From positions 1,170,038-1,234,037 of the forward strand of contig NC_080053.1 of NCBI RefSeq assembly GCF_026212465.1: a stretch of DNA of 64,000 bases. The letters are read 5' to 3'. How positions within the stretch are numbered: position 1 is the first letter of the stretch; each line of letters begins with the position of its first letter. The translations under genes and the position numbers were made by a program. Positions 43,601-56,038 of the stretch are shown here, piece by piece. Under the pieces are notes generated by a model. That model was not told the origin of the DNA, did not search any database, and was given only the letters and a program-made list of their open reading frames with translations. This DNA is from Amaranthus tricolor (Eukaryota > Streptophyta > Magnoliopsida > Caryophyllales > Amaranthaceae).

Positions 43601-46600
43601 ATGAATAATGAATGAACGATGAAGAATGAACAAGGATCAATGATCATTGAAGAATGAACGATGAAGAATGAATATGGATCAATGATCATTAAAGAATGAA
43701 CGATGAAGAATGAACAAGGATCAATGATCATTGAAGAATGAACGATGAAGAATGAACAAGGATCAATGATCAATGAACAATGAACGATGAAGAATGAACC
43801 AGGATCAATGAGCATTGAAGAATGAACGATTTAGAATGAACAAGGATCAATGATCATTCAAGATGGAACGATGAAGAATGAACAAGGATCAATGATCATT
43901 GAAGAATGAACGATGAGAAATGAATATGGATCAATGATCATTAAAGAATGAACGATGAAGAATGAACAAGGATCAATGATCATTGAAGAATGAACGATGA
44001 AGAATGAACAATGAACGATGAAGAATGAACCAGGATCAATGAGCATTGAAGAATGAACGATTTAGAATGAACAAGGATCAATGATCATTGAAGATGGAAC
44101 GATGAAGAATGAACATTGATCAATGATTAATGAATAATGAACGATGAAGAATGAACAAGGATCAATGAGCATTGAAGAATGAATGATGAAGAATGAACAA
44201 GGATCAATGATCAATGAACAATGAACGATGAAGAATGTACGAGGATCAATGAGCATTGTAGAATGAACGATGAAGAATGAACAAGGATCAATGATTAATG
44301 AACAATGAACGATGAAGAATGAACAAGGATCAATGAGCATTGAAGAATGAACGATGAAGAATGAACAAGGATCAATGATCAATGAACAATGAACGATGAA
44401 GAATGAAACAGGATCAATGAGCATCGTAGAATGAACAATGAAGAATGTACAAGGATCAATGTTGAATAATGAATGAACGATGAAGAATGAACAAGGATCA
44501 ATGATCATTGAAGAATGAACGATGAAGAATGAATATGGTTCAATGATCATTAAAGAATGAACGATGAAGAATGAACAAGGATCAATGATCATTGAAGAAT
44601 GAACGATGAAGAATGAACAAGGATCAATGATCATTGAAGAATGAACGATGAAGAATGAACCAGGATCAATGAGCAATGAAGAATGAACGATTTAGAATGA
44701 ACAAGGATCAATGATTAATGAACAATGAACGATGAAGAATGAACAAGGATCAATGAGCATTGAAGAATGAATGAAGAATGAACAAGGATCAATGATCAAT
44801 GAACAATGAAGGATGAAGAATGAACGAGGATCAATGAGCATTGTAGAATGAACGATGAAGAATGTACAAGGATCAATGATAAATAATGAATGAACGATGA
44901 AGAATGAACAAGGATCAATGATCATTGAAGAATGAACGATGAAGAATGAATATGGATCAATGATCATTAAAGAATGAACGATGAAGAATGAACAAGGATC
45001 AATGATCATTGAAGAATGAACGATGAAGAATGAACCAGGATCAATGAGCAATGAAGAATGAACGATTTAGAATGAACAAGGATCAATGATCATTGAAGAA
45101 TGAACGATGAAGAATGAACCAGGATCAATGAGCAATGAAGAATGAACGATTTAGAATGAACAAGGATCAATGATCATTGAAGAATGAACGATGAAAAATG
45201 AACAAGGATCAATGATCAATGAACAATGAATGATGAAGAATGAACCAGGATCAATGAGCATTGAAGAATGAACGATTTAGAATGAACAAGGATCAATGAT
45301 CATTGAAGATGGAACGATGAAGAATGAACAAGGATCAATGATCATTGAAGAATGAACGATGAAGAATGAATATGGATCAATGATCATTAAAGAATGAACG
45401 ATGAAGAATGAACAAGGATCAATGATCATTGAAGAATGAATGATGAAGAATGAACAAGGATCAATGATTAATGAACAATGAACGATGAAGAATGAACAAG
45501 GATCAATGAGCATTGAAGAATGAATGAAGAATGAACAAGGATCAATGATCAATGAACAATGAAGGATGAAGAATGAACGAGGATCAATGAGCATTGTAGA
45601 ATGAACGATGAAGAATGTACAAGGATCAATGATAAATAATGAATGAACGATGAAGAATGAACAAGGATCAATGATCATTGAAGAATGAACGATGAAGAAT
45701 GAATATGGATCAATGATCATTAACGAATGAACGATGAAGAATGAACAAGGATCAATGATCATTGAAGAATGAACGATGAAGAATGAACAAGGATCAATGA
45801 TCAATGAACAATGAACGATGAAGAATGAACCAGGATCAATGAGCAATGAAGAATGAACGATTTAGAATCAACAAGGATCAATGATCATTGAAGATGGAAA
45901 AATGAAGAATGAACAAGGATCAATGATTAATGAACAATGAACGATGAAGAATGAACAAGGATCAATGAGCATTGAAGAATGAATGATGAAGAATGAACAA
46001 GGATCAATGATCAATAAACAATGAAAGATGAAGAATGAACGAGGATCAATGAGCATTGTAGAATGAACGATGAAGAATGTACAAGGATCAATGATGAATA
46101 ATGAATGAACGATGAAGAATGAACAAGGATCAATGATCATTGAAGAATGAACGATGAAGAATGAATATGGATCAATGATCATTAAAGAATGAACGATGAA
46201 GAATGAACAAGGATCAATGATCATTGAAGAATGAACGATGAAGAATGAACAAGGATCAATGATCAATGAACAATGAACGATGAAGAATGAACCAGGATCA
46301 ATGAGCATTAAAGAATGAACGATTTAGAATGAACAAGGATCAATGATCATTCAAGATGGAACGATGAAGAATGAACAAGGATCAATGATCATTGAAGAAT
46401 GAACGATGAGAAATTAATATGGATCAATGATCATTAAAGAATGAACGATGAAGAATGAACAAGGATCAATGATCATTGAAGAATGAACGATGAAGAATGA
46501 ACAATGAACGATGAAGAATGAACCAGGATCAATGAGCATTGAAGAATGAACGATTTAGAATGAACAAGGATCAATGATCATTGAAGATGGAACGATGAAG

Positions 46601-47188
46601 AATGAACATTGATCAATGATTAATGAACAATGAACGATGAAGAATGAACAAGGATCAATGAGCATTGAAGAATGAATGATGAAGAATGAACAAGGATCAA
46701 TGATCAATGAACAATGAACGATGAAGAATGAACGAGGATCAATGAGCATTGTAGAATGAACGATGAAGAATGAACAAGGATCAATGATTAATGAACAATG
46801 AACGATGAAGAATGAACAAGGATCAATGAGCATTGAAGAATGAACGATGAAGAATGAACAAGGATCAATGATCAATGAACAATGAACGATGAAGAATGAA
46901 ACAGGATCAATGAGCATTGTAGAATGAACAATGAAGAATGTACAAGGATCAATGTTGAATAATGAATGAACGATGAAGAATGAACAAGGATCAATGATCA
47001 TTGAAGAATGAACGATGAAGAATGAATATGGTTCAATGATCATTAAAGAATGAACGATGAAGAATGAACAAGGATCAATGATCATTGAAGAATGAACGAT
47101 GAAGAATGAACAAGGATCAATGATCAATGAACAATGAACGATGAAGAATGAACCAGGATCAATGAGCAATGAAGAATGAACGATTTAG
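34679..47188 (+). repeat. Superblock copy S3, about 12.5 kb, close match to S1
   Basis: S3 follows S1 in order and length except for small indels, for example a net 6-bp shift of the block near 45868. It lacks the S2 expansions. In its left part it shares derived changes with S2 rather than S1: the GAAAGATGAAG change at about 38704, and GAATGAACAATGAAG at about 35908. In its right part it lacks changes shared by S1 and S2 (GAACGAAGAAG and AAGTATC). Its history is therefore mosaic. No gene is seen. Confidence 0.85.
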
Positions 47189-50100
47189 AATGAACAAGGA
47201 TCAATGATTAATGAACAATGAACGATGAAGAATGAACAAGGATCAATGAGCATTGAAGAATGAATGAAGAATGAACAAGGATCAATGATCAATGAACAAT
47301 GAAGGATGAAGAATGAACGAGGATCAATGAGCATTGTAGAATGAACGATGAAGAATGTACAAGGATCAATGATAAATAATGAATGAACGATGAAGAATGA
47401 ACAAGGATCAATGATCATTGAAGAATGAACGATGAAGAATGAATATGGATCAATGATCATTAACGAATGAACGATGAAGAATGAACAAGGATCAATTATC
47501 ATTGAAGAATGAACGATGAAGAATGAACAAGGATCAATGATCAATGAACAATGAACGATGAAGAATGAACCAGGATCAATGAGCAATGAAGAATGAACGA
47601 TTTAGAATCAACAAGGATCAATGATCATTGAAGATGGAAAAATGAAGAATGAACAAGGATCAATGATCATTGAAGAATGAACGATGAAGAATGAATATGG
47701 ATCAATGATCATTAAAGAATGAACGATGAAGAATGAACAAGGATCAATGATCATTGAAGAATGAACGATGAAGAATGAACAAGGATCAATGATCAATGAA
47801 CAATGAACGATGAAGAATGAACCAGGATCAATGAGCATTGAAGAATGAACGATTTAGAATGAACAAGGATCAATGATCATTGAAGATGGAACGATGAAGA
47901 ATGAACAAGGATCAATGATTAATGAACAATGAACGATGAAAAATGAACAAGGATCAATGAGCATTGAAGAATGAATGATGAAGAATGAACAAGGATCAAT
48001 GATCAATAAACAATGAACGATGAAGAATGAACGAGGATCAATGAGCATTATAGAATGAACGATGAAGAATGTACAAGGATCAATGATGAATAATGAATGA
48101 ACGATGAAGAATGAACAAGGATCAATGATCATTGAAGAATGAACGATGAAGAATGAATATGGATCAATGATCATTAAAGAATGAACGATGATGAATGAAC
48201 AAGGATCAATGATCATTGAAGAATGAACGATGAAGAATGAACAAGGATGAATGATCAATGAACAATGAACGATGAAGAATGAACCAGGATCAATGAGCAT
48301 TGAAGAATGAACGATTTAGAATGAACAAGGATCAATGATCATTGAAGATGGAACGATGAAGAATGAACAAGGATCAATGATTAATGAACAATGAACGATG
48401 AAGAATGAACAAGGATCAATGAGCTTTGAAGAATGAATGATGAAGAATGAACAAGGATCAATGATCAATAAACAATGAACGATGAAGAATGAACGAGGAT
48501 CAATGAGCATTGTAGAATGAACGATGAAGAATGTACAAGGATCAATGATGAATAATGAATGAACGATGAAGAATGAACAAGGATCAATGATCATTGAAGA
48601 ATGAACGATGAAGAATGAATATGGATCAATGATCATTAAAGAATGAACAATGAAGAATGAACAAGGATCAATGATCATTGAAGAATGAACGATGAAGAAT
48701 GAACAAGGATCAATGATCAATGAACAATGAACGATGAAGAATGAACCAGGATCAATGAGCATTGAAGAATGAACGATTTAGAATGAACAAGGATCAATGA
48801 TCATTCAAGATGGAACGATGAAGAATGAACAAGGATCAATGATCATTGAAGAATGAACGATGAGAAATGAATATGGATCAATGATCATTAAAGAATGAAC
48901 GATGAAGAATGAACAAGGATCAATGATCATTGAAGAATGAACGATGAAGAATGAACAATGAACGATGAAGAATGAACCAGGATCAATGAGCATTGAAGAA
49001 TGAACGATTTAGAATGAACAAGGATCAATGATCATTGAAGATGGAACGATGAAGAATGAACATTGATCAATGATTAATGAACAATGAACGATGAAGAATG
49101 AACAAGGATCAATGAGCATTGAAGAATGAATGATGAAGAATGAACAAGGATCAATGATCAATGAACAATGAACGATGAAGAATGAACGAGGATCAATGAG
49201 CATTGTAGAATGAACGATGAAGAATGAACAAGGATCAATGATTAATGAACAATGAACGATGAAGAATGAACAAGGATCAATGAGCATTGAAGAATGAACG
49301 ATGAAGAATGAACAAGGATCAATGATCAATGAACAATGAACGATGAAGAATGAAACAGGATCAATGAGCATTGTAGAATGAACAATGAAGAATGTACAAG
49401 GATCAATGTTGAATAATGAATGAACGATGAAGAATGAACAAGGATCAATGATCATTGAAGAATGAACGATGAAGAATGAATATGGTTCAATGATCATTAA
49501 AGAATGAACGATGAAGAATGAACAAGGATCAATGATCATTGAAGAATGAACGATGAAGAATGAACAAGGATCAATGATCAATGAACAATGAACGATGAAG
49601 AATGAACCAGGATCAATGAGCAATGAAGAATGAACGATTTAGAATGAACAAGGATCAATGATTAATGAACAATGAACGATGAAGAATGAACAAGGATCAA
49701 TGAGCATTGAAGAATGAATGAAGAATGAACAAGGATCAATGATCAATGAACAATGAAGGATGAAGAATGAACGAGGATCAATGAGCATTGTAGAATGAAC
49801 GATGAAGAATGTACAAGGATCAATGATAAATAATGAATGAACGATGAAGAATGAACAAGGATCAATGATCATTGAAGAATGAACGATGAAGAATGAATAT
49901 GGATCAATGATCATTAACGAATGAACGATGAAGAATGAACAAGGATCAATGATCATTGAAGAATGAACGATGAAGAATGAACAAGGATCAATGATCAATG
50001 AACAATGAACGATGAAGAATGAACCAGGATCAATGAGCAATGAAGAATGAACGATTTAGAATGAACAAGGATCAATGATCATTGAAGATGGAAAAATGAA

Positions 50101-50292
50101 GAATGAACAAGGATCAATGATCATTGAAGAATGAACGATGAAGAATGAATATGGATCAATGATCATTAAAGAATGAACGATGAAGAATGAACAAGGATCA
50201 ATGATCATTGAAGAATGAACGATGAAGAATGAACAAGGATCAATGATCAATGAACAATGAACGATGAAGAATGAACCAGGATCAATGAGCAT
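47189..50292 (+). repeat. Truncated and rearranged superblock copy S4
   Basis: The first 0.5 kb repeats the superblock start, matching 34679-35215 at an offset of 12510. From about 47600 the sequence then follows a later part of the superblock, 42653-44692, at an offset of 4947. About 7.5 kb of superblock is skipped. In addition, about 45870-48770 matches about 48320-51220 at an offset of 2454, so a direct duplication overlaps this region. No gene is seen. Confidence 0.75.
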
Positions 50293-50307
50293 TGAAGAAT
50301 GAACGAT

Positions 50308-51693
50308 TTAGAATGAACAAGGATCAATGATCATTGAAGATGGAACGATGAAGAATGAACAAGGATCAATGATTAATGAACAATGAACGATGAAGAATGA
50401 ACAAGGATCAATGAGCATTGAAGAATAAATGATGAAGAATGAACAAGGATCAATGATCAATAAACAATGAACGATGAAGAATGAACGAGGATCAATGAGC
50501 ATTGTAGAATGAACGATGAAGAATGTACAAGGATCAATGATGAATAATGAATGAACGATGAAGAATGAACAAGGATCAATGATCATTGAAGAATGAACGA
50601 TGAAGAATGAATATGGATCAATGATCATTAAAGAATGAACGATGAAGAATGAACAAGGATCAATGATCATTGAAGAATGAACGATGAAGAATGAACAAGG
50701 ATCAATGATCAATGAACAATGAACGATGAAGAATGAACCAGGATCAATGAGCATTGAAGAATGAACGATTTAGAATGAACAAGGATCAATGATCATTGAA
50801 GATGGAACGATGAAGAATGAACAAGGATCAATGATTAATGAACAATGAACGATGAAGAATGAACAAGGATCAATGAGCATTGAAGAATAAATGATGAAGA
50901 ATGAACAAGGATCAATGATCAATAAACAATGAACGATGAAGAATGAACGAGGATCAATGAGCATTGTAGAATGAACGATGAAGAATGTACAAGGATCAAT
51001 GATGAATAATGAATGAACGATGAAGAATGAACAAGGATCAATGATCATTGAAGAATGAACGATGAAGAATGAATATGGATCAATGATCATTAAAGAATGA
51101 ACGATGATGAATGAACAAGGATCAATGATCATTGAAGAATGAACGATGAAGAATGAACAAGGATGAATGATCAATGAACAATGAACGATGAAGAATGAAC
51201 CAGGATCAATGAGCATTGAAGAATGAACGATTTAGAATGAACAAGGATCAATGATCATTGAAGATGGAACGATGAAGAATGAACAAGGATCAATGATTAA
51301 TGAACAATGAACGATGAAGAATGAACAAGGATCAATGAGCATTGAAGAATGAATGATGAAGAATGAACAAGGATCAATGATCAATAAACAATGAACGATG
51401 AAGAATGAACGAAGATCAATGAGCATTGTAGAATGAACGATGAAGAATGTACAAGGATCAATGATGAATAATGAATGAACGATGAAGAATGAACAAGGAT
51501 CAATGATCATTGAAGAATGAACGATGAAGAATGAATATGGATCAATGATCTTTAAAGAATGAACGATGAAGAATGAACAAGGATCAATGATCATTGAAGA
51601 ATGAACGATGAAGAATGAACAAGGATCAATGATCAATGAACAATGAACGATGAAGAAGAACCAGGATCAATGAGCAATGAAGAATGAACGATT
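50308..51693 (+). repeat. Triplet of 462-bp blocks
   Basis: Three consecutive 462-bp blocks start at 50308, 50770 and 51232. This is the only place in the window where I see three in a row. The first two share a GAATAAATGATG change (near 50424 and 50886) and the third lacks it. That suggests block 2 and block 1 are the newest duplicate pair. The third ends near 51655 with a 1-bp deletion (GAAGAAGAACC), breaking the 7-bp phase. Confidence 0.82.
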
Positions 51694-53480
51694 TAGAATG
51701 AACAAGGATCAATGATTAATGAACAATGAACGATGAAGAATGAACAAGGTCAATGAGCATTGAAGAATGAATGATGAAGAATGAACAAGGATCAATGATC
51801 AATGAACAATGAACGATGAAGAATGAACGAGGATCAATGAGCATTGTAGAATGAACGATGAAGAATGAACAAGGATCAATGATTAATGAACAATGAACGA
51901 TGAAGAATGAACAAGGATCAATGAGCATTGAAGAATGAACGATGAAGAATGAACAAGGATCAATGATCAATGAACAATGAACGATGAAGAATGAAACAGG
52001 ATCAATGAGCATTGTAGAATGAACAATGAAGAATGTACAAGGATCAATGTTGAATAATGAATGAACGATGAAGAATGAACAAGGATCAATGATCATTGAA
52101 GAATGAACGATGAAGAATGAATATGGATCAATGATCATTAAAGAATGAACGATGAAGAATGAACAAGGATCAATGATCATTGAAGAATGAACGATGAAGA
52201 ATGAACAAGGATCAATGATCAATGAACAATGAACGATGATGAATGAACCAGGATCAATGAGCATTGAAGAATGAACGATTTAGAATGAACAAGGATCAAT
52301 GATCATTCAAGATGGAACGATGACGAATGAACAAGGATCAATGATCATTGAAGAATGAACGATGAGAAATGAATATGGATCAATGAGCATTAAAGAATGA
52401 ACGATGAAGAATGAACAAGGATCAATGATCATTGAAGAATGAACGATGAAGAATGAACAATGAACGATGAAGAATGAACCAGGATCAATGAGCATTGAAG
52501 AATGAACGATTTAGAATGAACAAGGATCAATGATCATTGAAGATGGAACGATGAAGAATGAACATTGATCAATGATTAATGAACAATGAACGATGAAGAA
52601 TGAACAAGGATCAATGAGCATTGAAGAATGAATGATGAAGAATGAACAAGGATCAATGATCAATGAACAATGAACGATGAAGAATGAACGAGGATCAATG
52701 AGCATTGTAGAATGAACGATGAAGAATGTACAAGGATCAATGATGAATAATGAATGAACGATGAAGAATGAACAAGGATCAATGATCATTGAAGAATGAA
52801 CGGTGAAGAATGAATATGGATCAATGATCATTAAAGAATGAACGATGATGAATGAACAAGGATCAATGATCATTGAAGAATGAACGATGAAGAATGAACA
52901 AGGATGAATGATCAATGAACAATGAACGATGAAGAATGAACCAGGATCAATGAGCATTGAAGAATGAACGATTTAGAATGAACAAGGATCAATGATCATT
53001 GAAGATGGAACGATGAAGAATGAACAAGGATCAATGATCATTAAAGAATGAACGATTTAGAATGAACAAGGATAATTGATCATTGAAGAATGAACGATGA
53101 AGAATGAACAAGGATCAATGATCAATAAACAATGAACGATGAAGAATGAACGAGGATCAATGAGCATTGTAGAATGAACGATGAAGAATGTACAAGGATC
53201 AATGATGAATAATGAATGAACGATGAAGAATGAACAAGGATGAATGATCATTGAAGAATGAACGATGAAGAATGAATATGGATCAATGATCATTAAAGAA
53301 TGAACGATGAAGAATTAGCAAGGATCAATGATCATTGAAGAATGAACGATGAAGAATGAACAAGGATCAATGATCAATGAACAATGAACGATGAAGAATG
53401 AACCAGGATCAATGAGCAATGAAGAATGAACGATTTAGAATGAACAAGGATCAATGATCATTGAAGATGGAACGATGAAG

Positions 53481-53522
53481 AATGAACAAGGATCAATGAT
53501 CATTGAAGAATGAACGATGAAG
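53481..53522 (+). repeat. Representative 42-bp unit (six heptamers, two 21-bp halves)
   Basis: This copy shows the commonest unit. It reads as six 7-bp words, nearly all starting with GA, for example GAAGAAT and GAACGAT. In a GAACAAGG phase, the first and second 21-bp halves agree at 14 of 21 positions by hand alignment. The unit therefore looks like an old duplication of a 21-mer that itself grew from a heptamer. The half containing GGATCAATGATC carries both GATC sites, spaced 7 bp apart. The other half is the more purine-pure one. The ancestry is inferred; the periodicity is directly visible. Confidence 0.9.
53493..53506. repeat. 14-bp perfect palindrome with central TGATCA
   Basis: TCAATGATCATTGA equals its own reverse complement. 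It occurs in each unit of the GATCATT type, so it recurs hundreds of times. Units of the GATCAAT type break it. A second GATC lies 7 bp to the left in nearly every unit. There is no following T-run, so it is not a terminator. A protein-binding or methylation role is possible but nothing here shows one. Confidence 0.85.
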
Positions 53523-56038
53523 AATGAATATGGATCAATGATCATTAAAGAATGAACGATGAAGAATGAACAAGGATCAATGATCATTGAAGAATGAACG
53601 ATGAAGAATGAACAAGGATCAATGATCAATGAACAATGAACGATGAAGAATGAACCAGGATCAATGAGCATTGAAGAATGAACGATTTAGAATGAACAAG
53701 GATCAATGATCATTGAAGATGGAACGATGAAGAATGAACAAGGATCAATGATTAATGAACAATGAACGATGAAGAATGAACAAGGATCAATGAGCATTGA
53801 AGAATAAATGATGAAGAATGAACAAGGATCAATGATCAATAAACAATGAACGATGAAGAATGAACGAGGATCAATGAGCATTGTAGAATGAACGATGAAG
53901 AATGTACAAGGATCAATGATGAATAATGAATGAACGATGAAGAATGAACAAGGATCAATGATCATTGAAGAATGAACGATGAAGAATGAATATGGATCAA
54001 TGATCATTAAAGAATGAACGATGATGAATGAACAAGGATCAATGATCATTGAAGAATGAACGATGAAGAATGAACAAGGATGAATGATCAATGAACAATG
54101 AACGATGAAGAATGAACCAGGATCAATGAGCATTGAAGAATGAACGATTTAGAATGAACAAGGATCAATGATCATTGAAGATGGAACGATGAAGAATGAA
54201 CAAGGATCAATGATTAATGAACAATGAACGATGAAGAATGAACAAGGATCAATGAGCATTGAAGAATGAATGATGAAGAATGAACAAGGATCAATGATCA
54301 ATAAACAATGAACGATGAAGAATGAACGAAGATCAATGAGCATTGTAGAATGAACGATGAAGAATGTACAAGGATCAATGATGAATAATGAATGAACGAT
54401 GAAGAATGAACAAGGATCAATGATCATTGAAGAATGAACGATGAAGAATGAATATGGATCAATGATCTTTAAAGAATGAACGATGAAGAATGAACAAGGA
54501 TCAATGATCATTGAAGAATGAACGATGAAGAATGAACAAGGATCAATGATCAATGAACAATAAACGATGAAGAAGAACCAGGATCAATGAGCAATGAAGA
54601 ATGAACGATTTAGAATGAACAAGGATCAATGATTAATGAACAATGAACGATGAAGAATGAACAAGGATCAATGAGCATTGAAGAATGAATGATGAAGAAT
54701 GAACAAGGATCAATGATCAATGAACAATGAACGATGAAGAATGAACGAGGATCAATGAGCATTGTAGAATGAACGATGAAGAATGAACAAGGATCAATGA
54801 TTAATGAACAATGAACGATGAAGAATGAACAAGGATCAATGAGCATTGAAGAATGAACGATGAAGAATGAACAAGGATCAATGATCAATGAACAATGAAC
54901 GATGAAGAATGAAACAGGATCAATGAGCATTGTAGAATGAACAATGAAGAATGTACAAGGATCAATGTTGAATAATGAATGAACGATGAAGAATGAACAA
55001 GGATCAATGATCATTGAAGAATGAACGATGAAGAATGAATATGGATCAATGATCATTAAAGAATGAACGATGAAGAATGAACAAGGATCAATGATCATTG
55101 AAGAATGAACGATGAAGAATGAACAAGGATCAATGATCAATGAACAATGAACGATGAAGAATGAACCAGGATCAATGAGCATTGAAGAATGAACGATTTA
55201 GAATGAACAAGGATCAATGATCATTCAAGATGGAACGATGACGAATGAACAAGGATCAATGATCATTGAAGAATGAACGATGAGAAATGAATATGGATCA
55301 ATGAGCATTAAAGAATGAACGATGAAGAATGAACAAGGATCAATGATCATTGAAGAATGAACGATGAAGAATGAACAATGAACGATGAAGAATGAACCAG
55401 GATCAATGAGCATTGAAGAATGAACGATTTAGAATGAACAAGGATCAATGATCATTGAAGATGGAACGATGAAGAATGAACATTGATCAATGATTAATGA
55501 ACAATGAACGATGAAGAATGAACAAGGATCAATGAGCATTGAAGAATGAATGATGAAGAATGAACAAGGATCAATGATCAATGAACAATGAACGATGAAG
55601 AATGAACGAGGATCAATGAGCATTGTAGAATGAACGATGAAGAATGTACAAGGATCAATGATGAATAATGAATGAACGATGAAGAATGAACAAGGATCAA
55701 TGATCATTGAAGAATGAACGGTGAAGAATGAATATGGATCAATGATCATTAAAGAATGAACGATGATGAATGAACAAGGATCAATGATCATTGAAGAATG
55801 AACGATGAAGAATGAACAAGGATGAATGATCAATGAACAATGAACGATGAAGAATGAACCAGGATCAATGAGCATTGAAGAATGAACGATTTAGAATGAA
55901 CAAGGATCAATGATCATTGAAGATGGAACGATGAAGAATGAACAAGGATCAATGATCATTAAAGAATGAACGATTTAGAATGAACAAGGATAATTGATCA
56001 TTGAAGAATGAACGATGAAGAATGAACAAGGATCAATG

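Larger units (their letters stand above)
50640..56038 (+). repeat. Direct duplication, offset 2917-2918 bp
   Basis: About 50640-53120 matches about 53557-56038. The offset is 2917 bp up to about 51740 and 2918 bp after it. The left copy has a private 1-bp deletion there (CAAGGTCAATG). Both copies share the older 1-bp deletion GAAGAAGAACC (near 51655 and 54573) and the GATGACGAATG change (near 52321 and 55239). The right copy alone has CAATAAACG near 54558. Shared and private changes order the events: the shared ones came first, then duplication, then the private ones. Confidence 0.82.

Noticed and set aside
53493..53506. Palindrome as rho-independent terminator or transposon end
   Set aside because: There is no T-run, it is AT-rich with no loop, and it recurs in many units. 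It is a property of the repeat.
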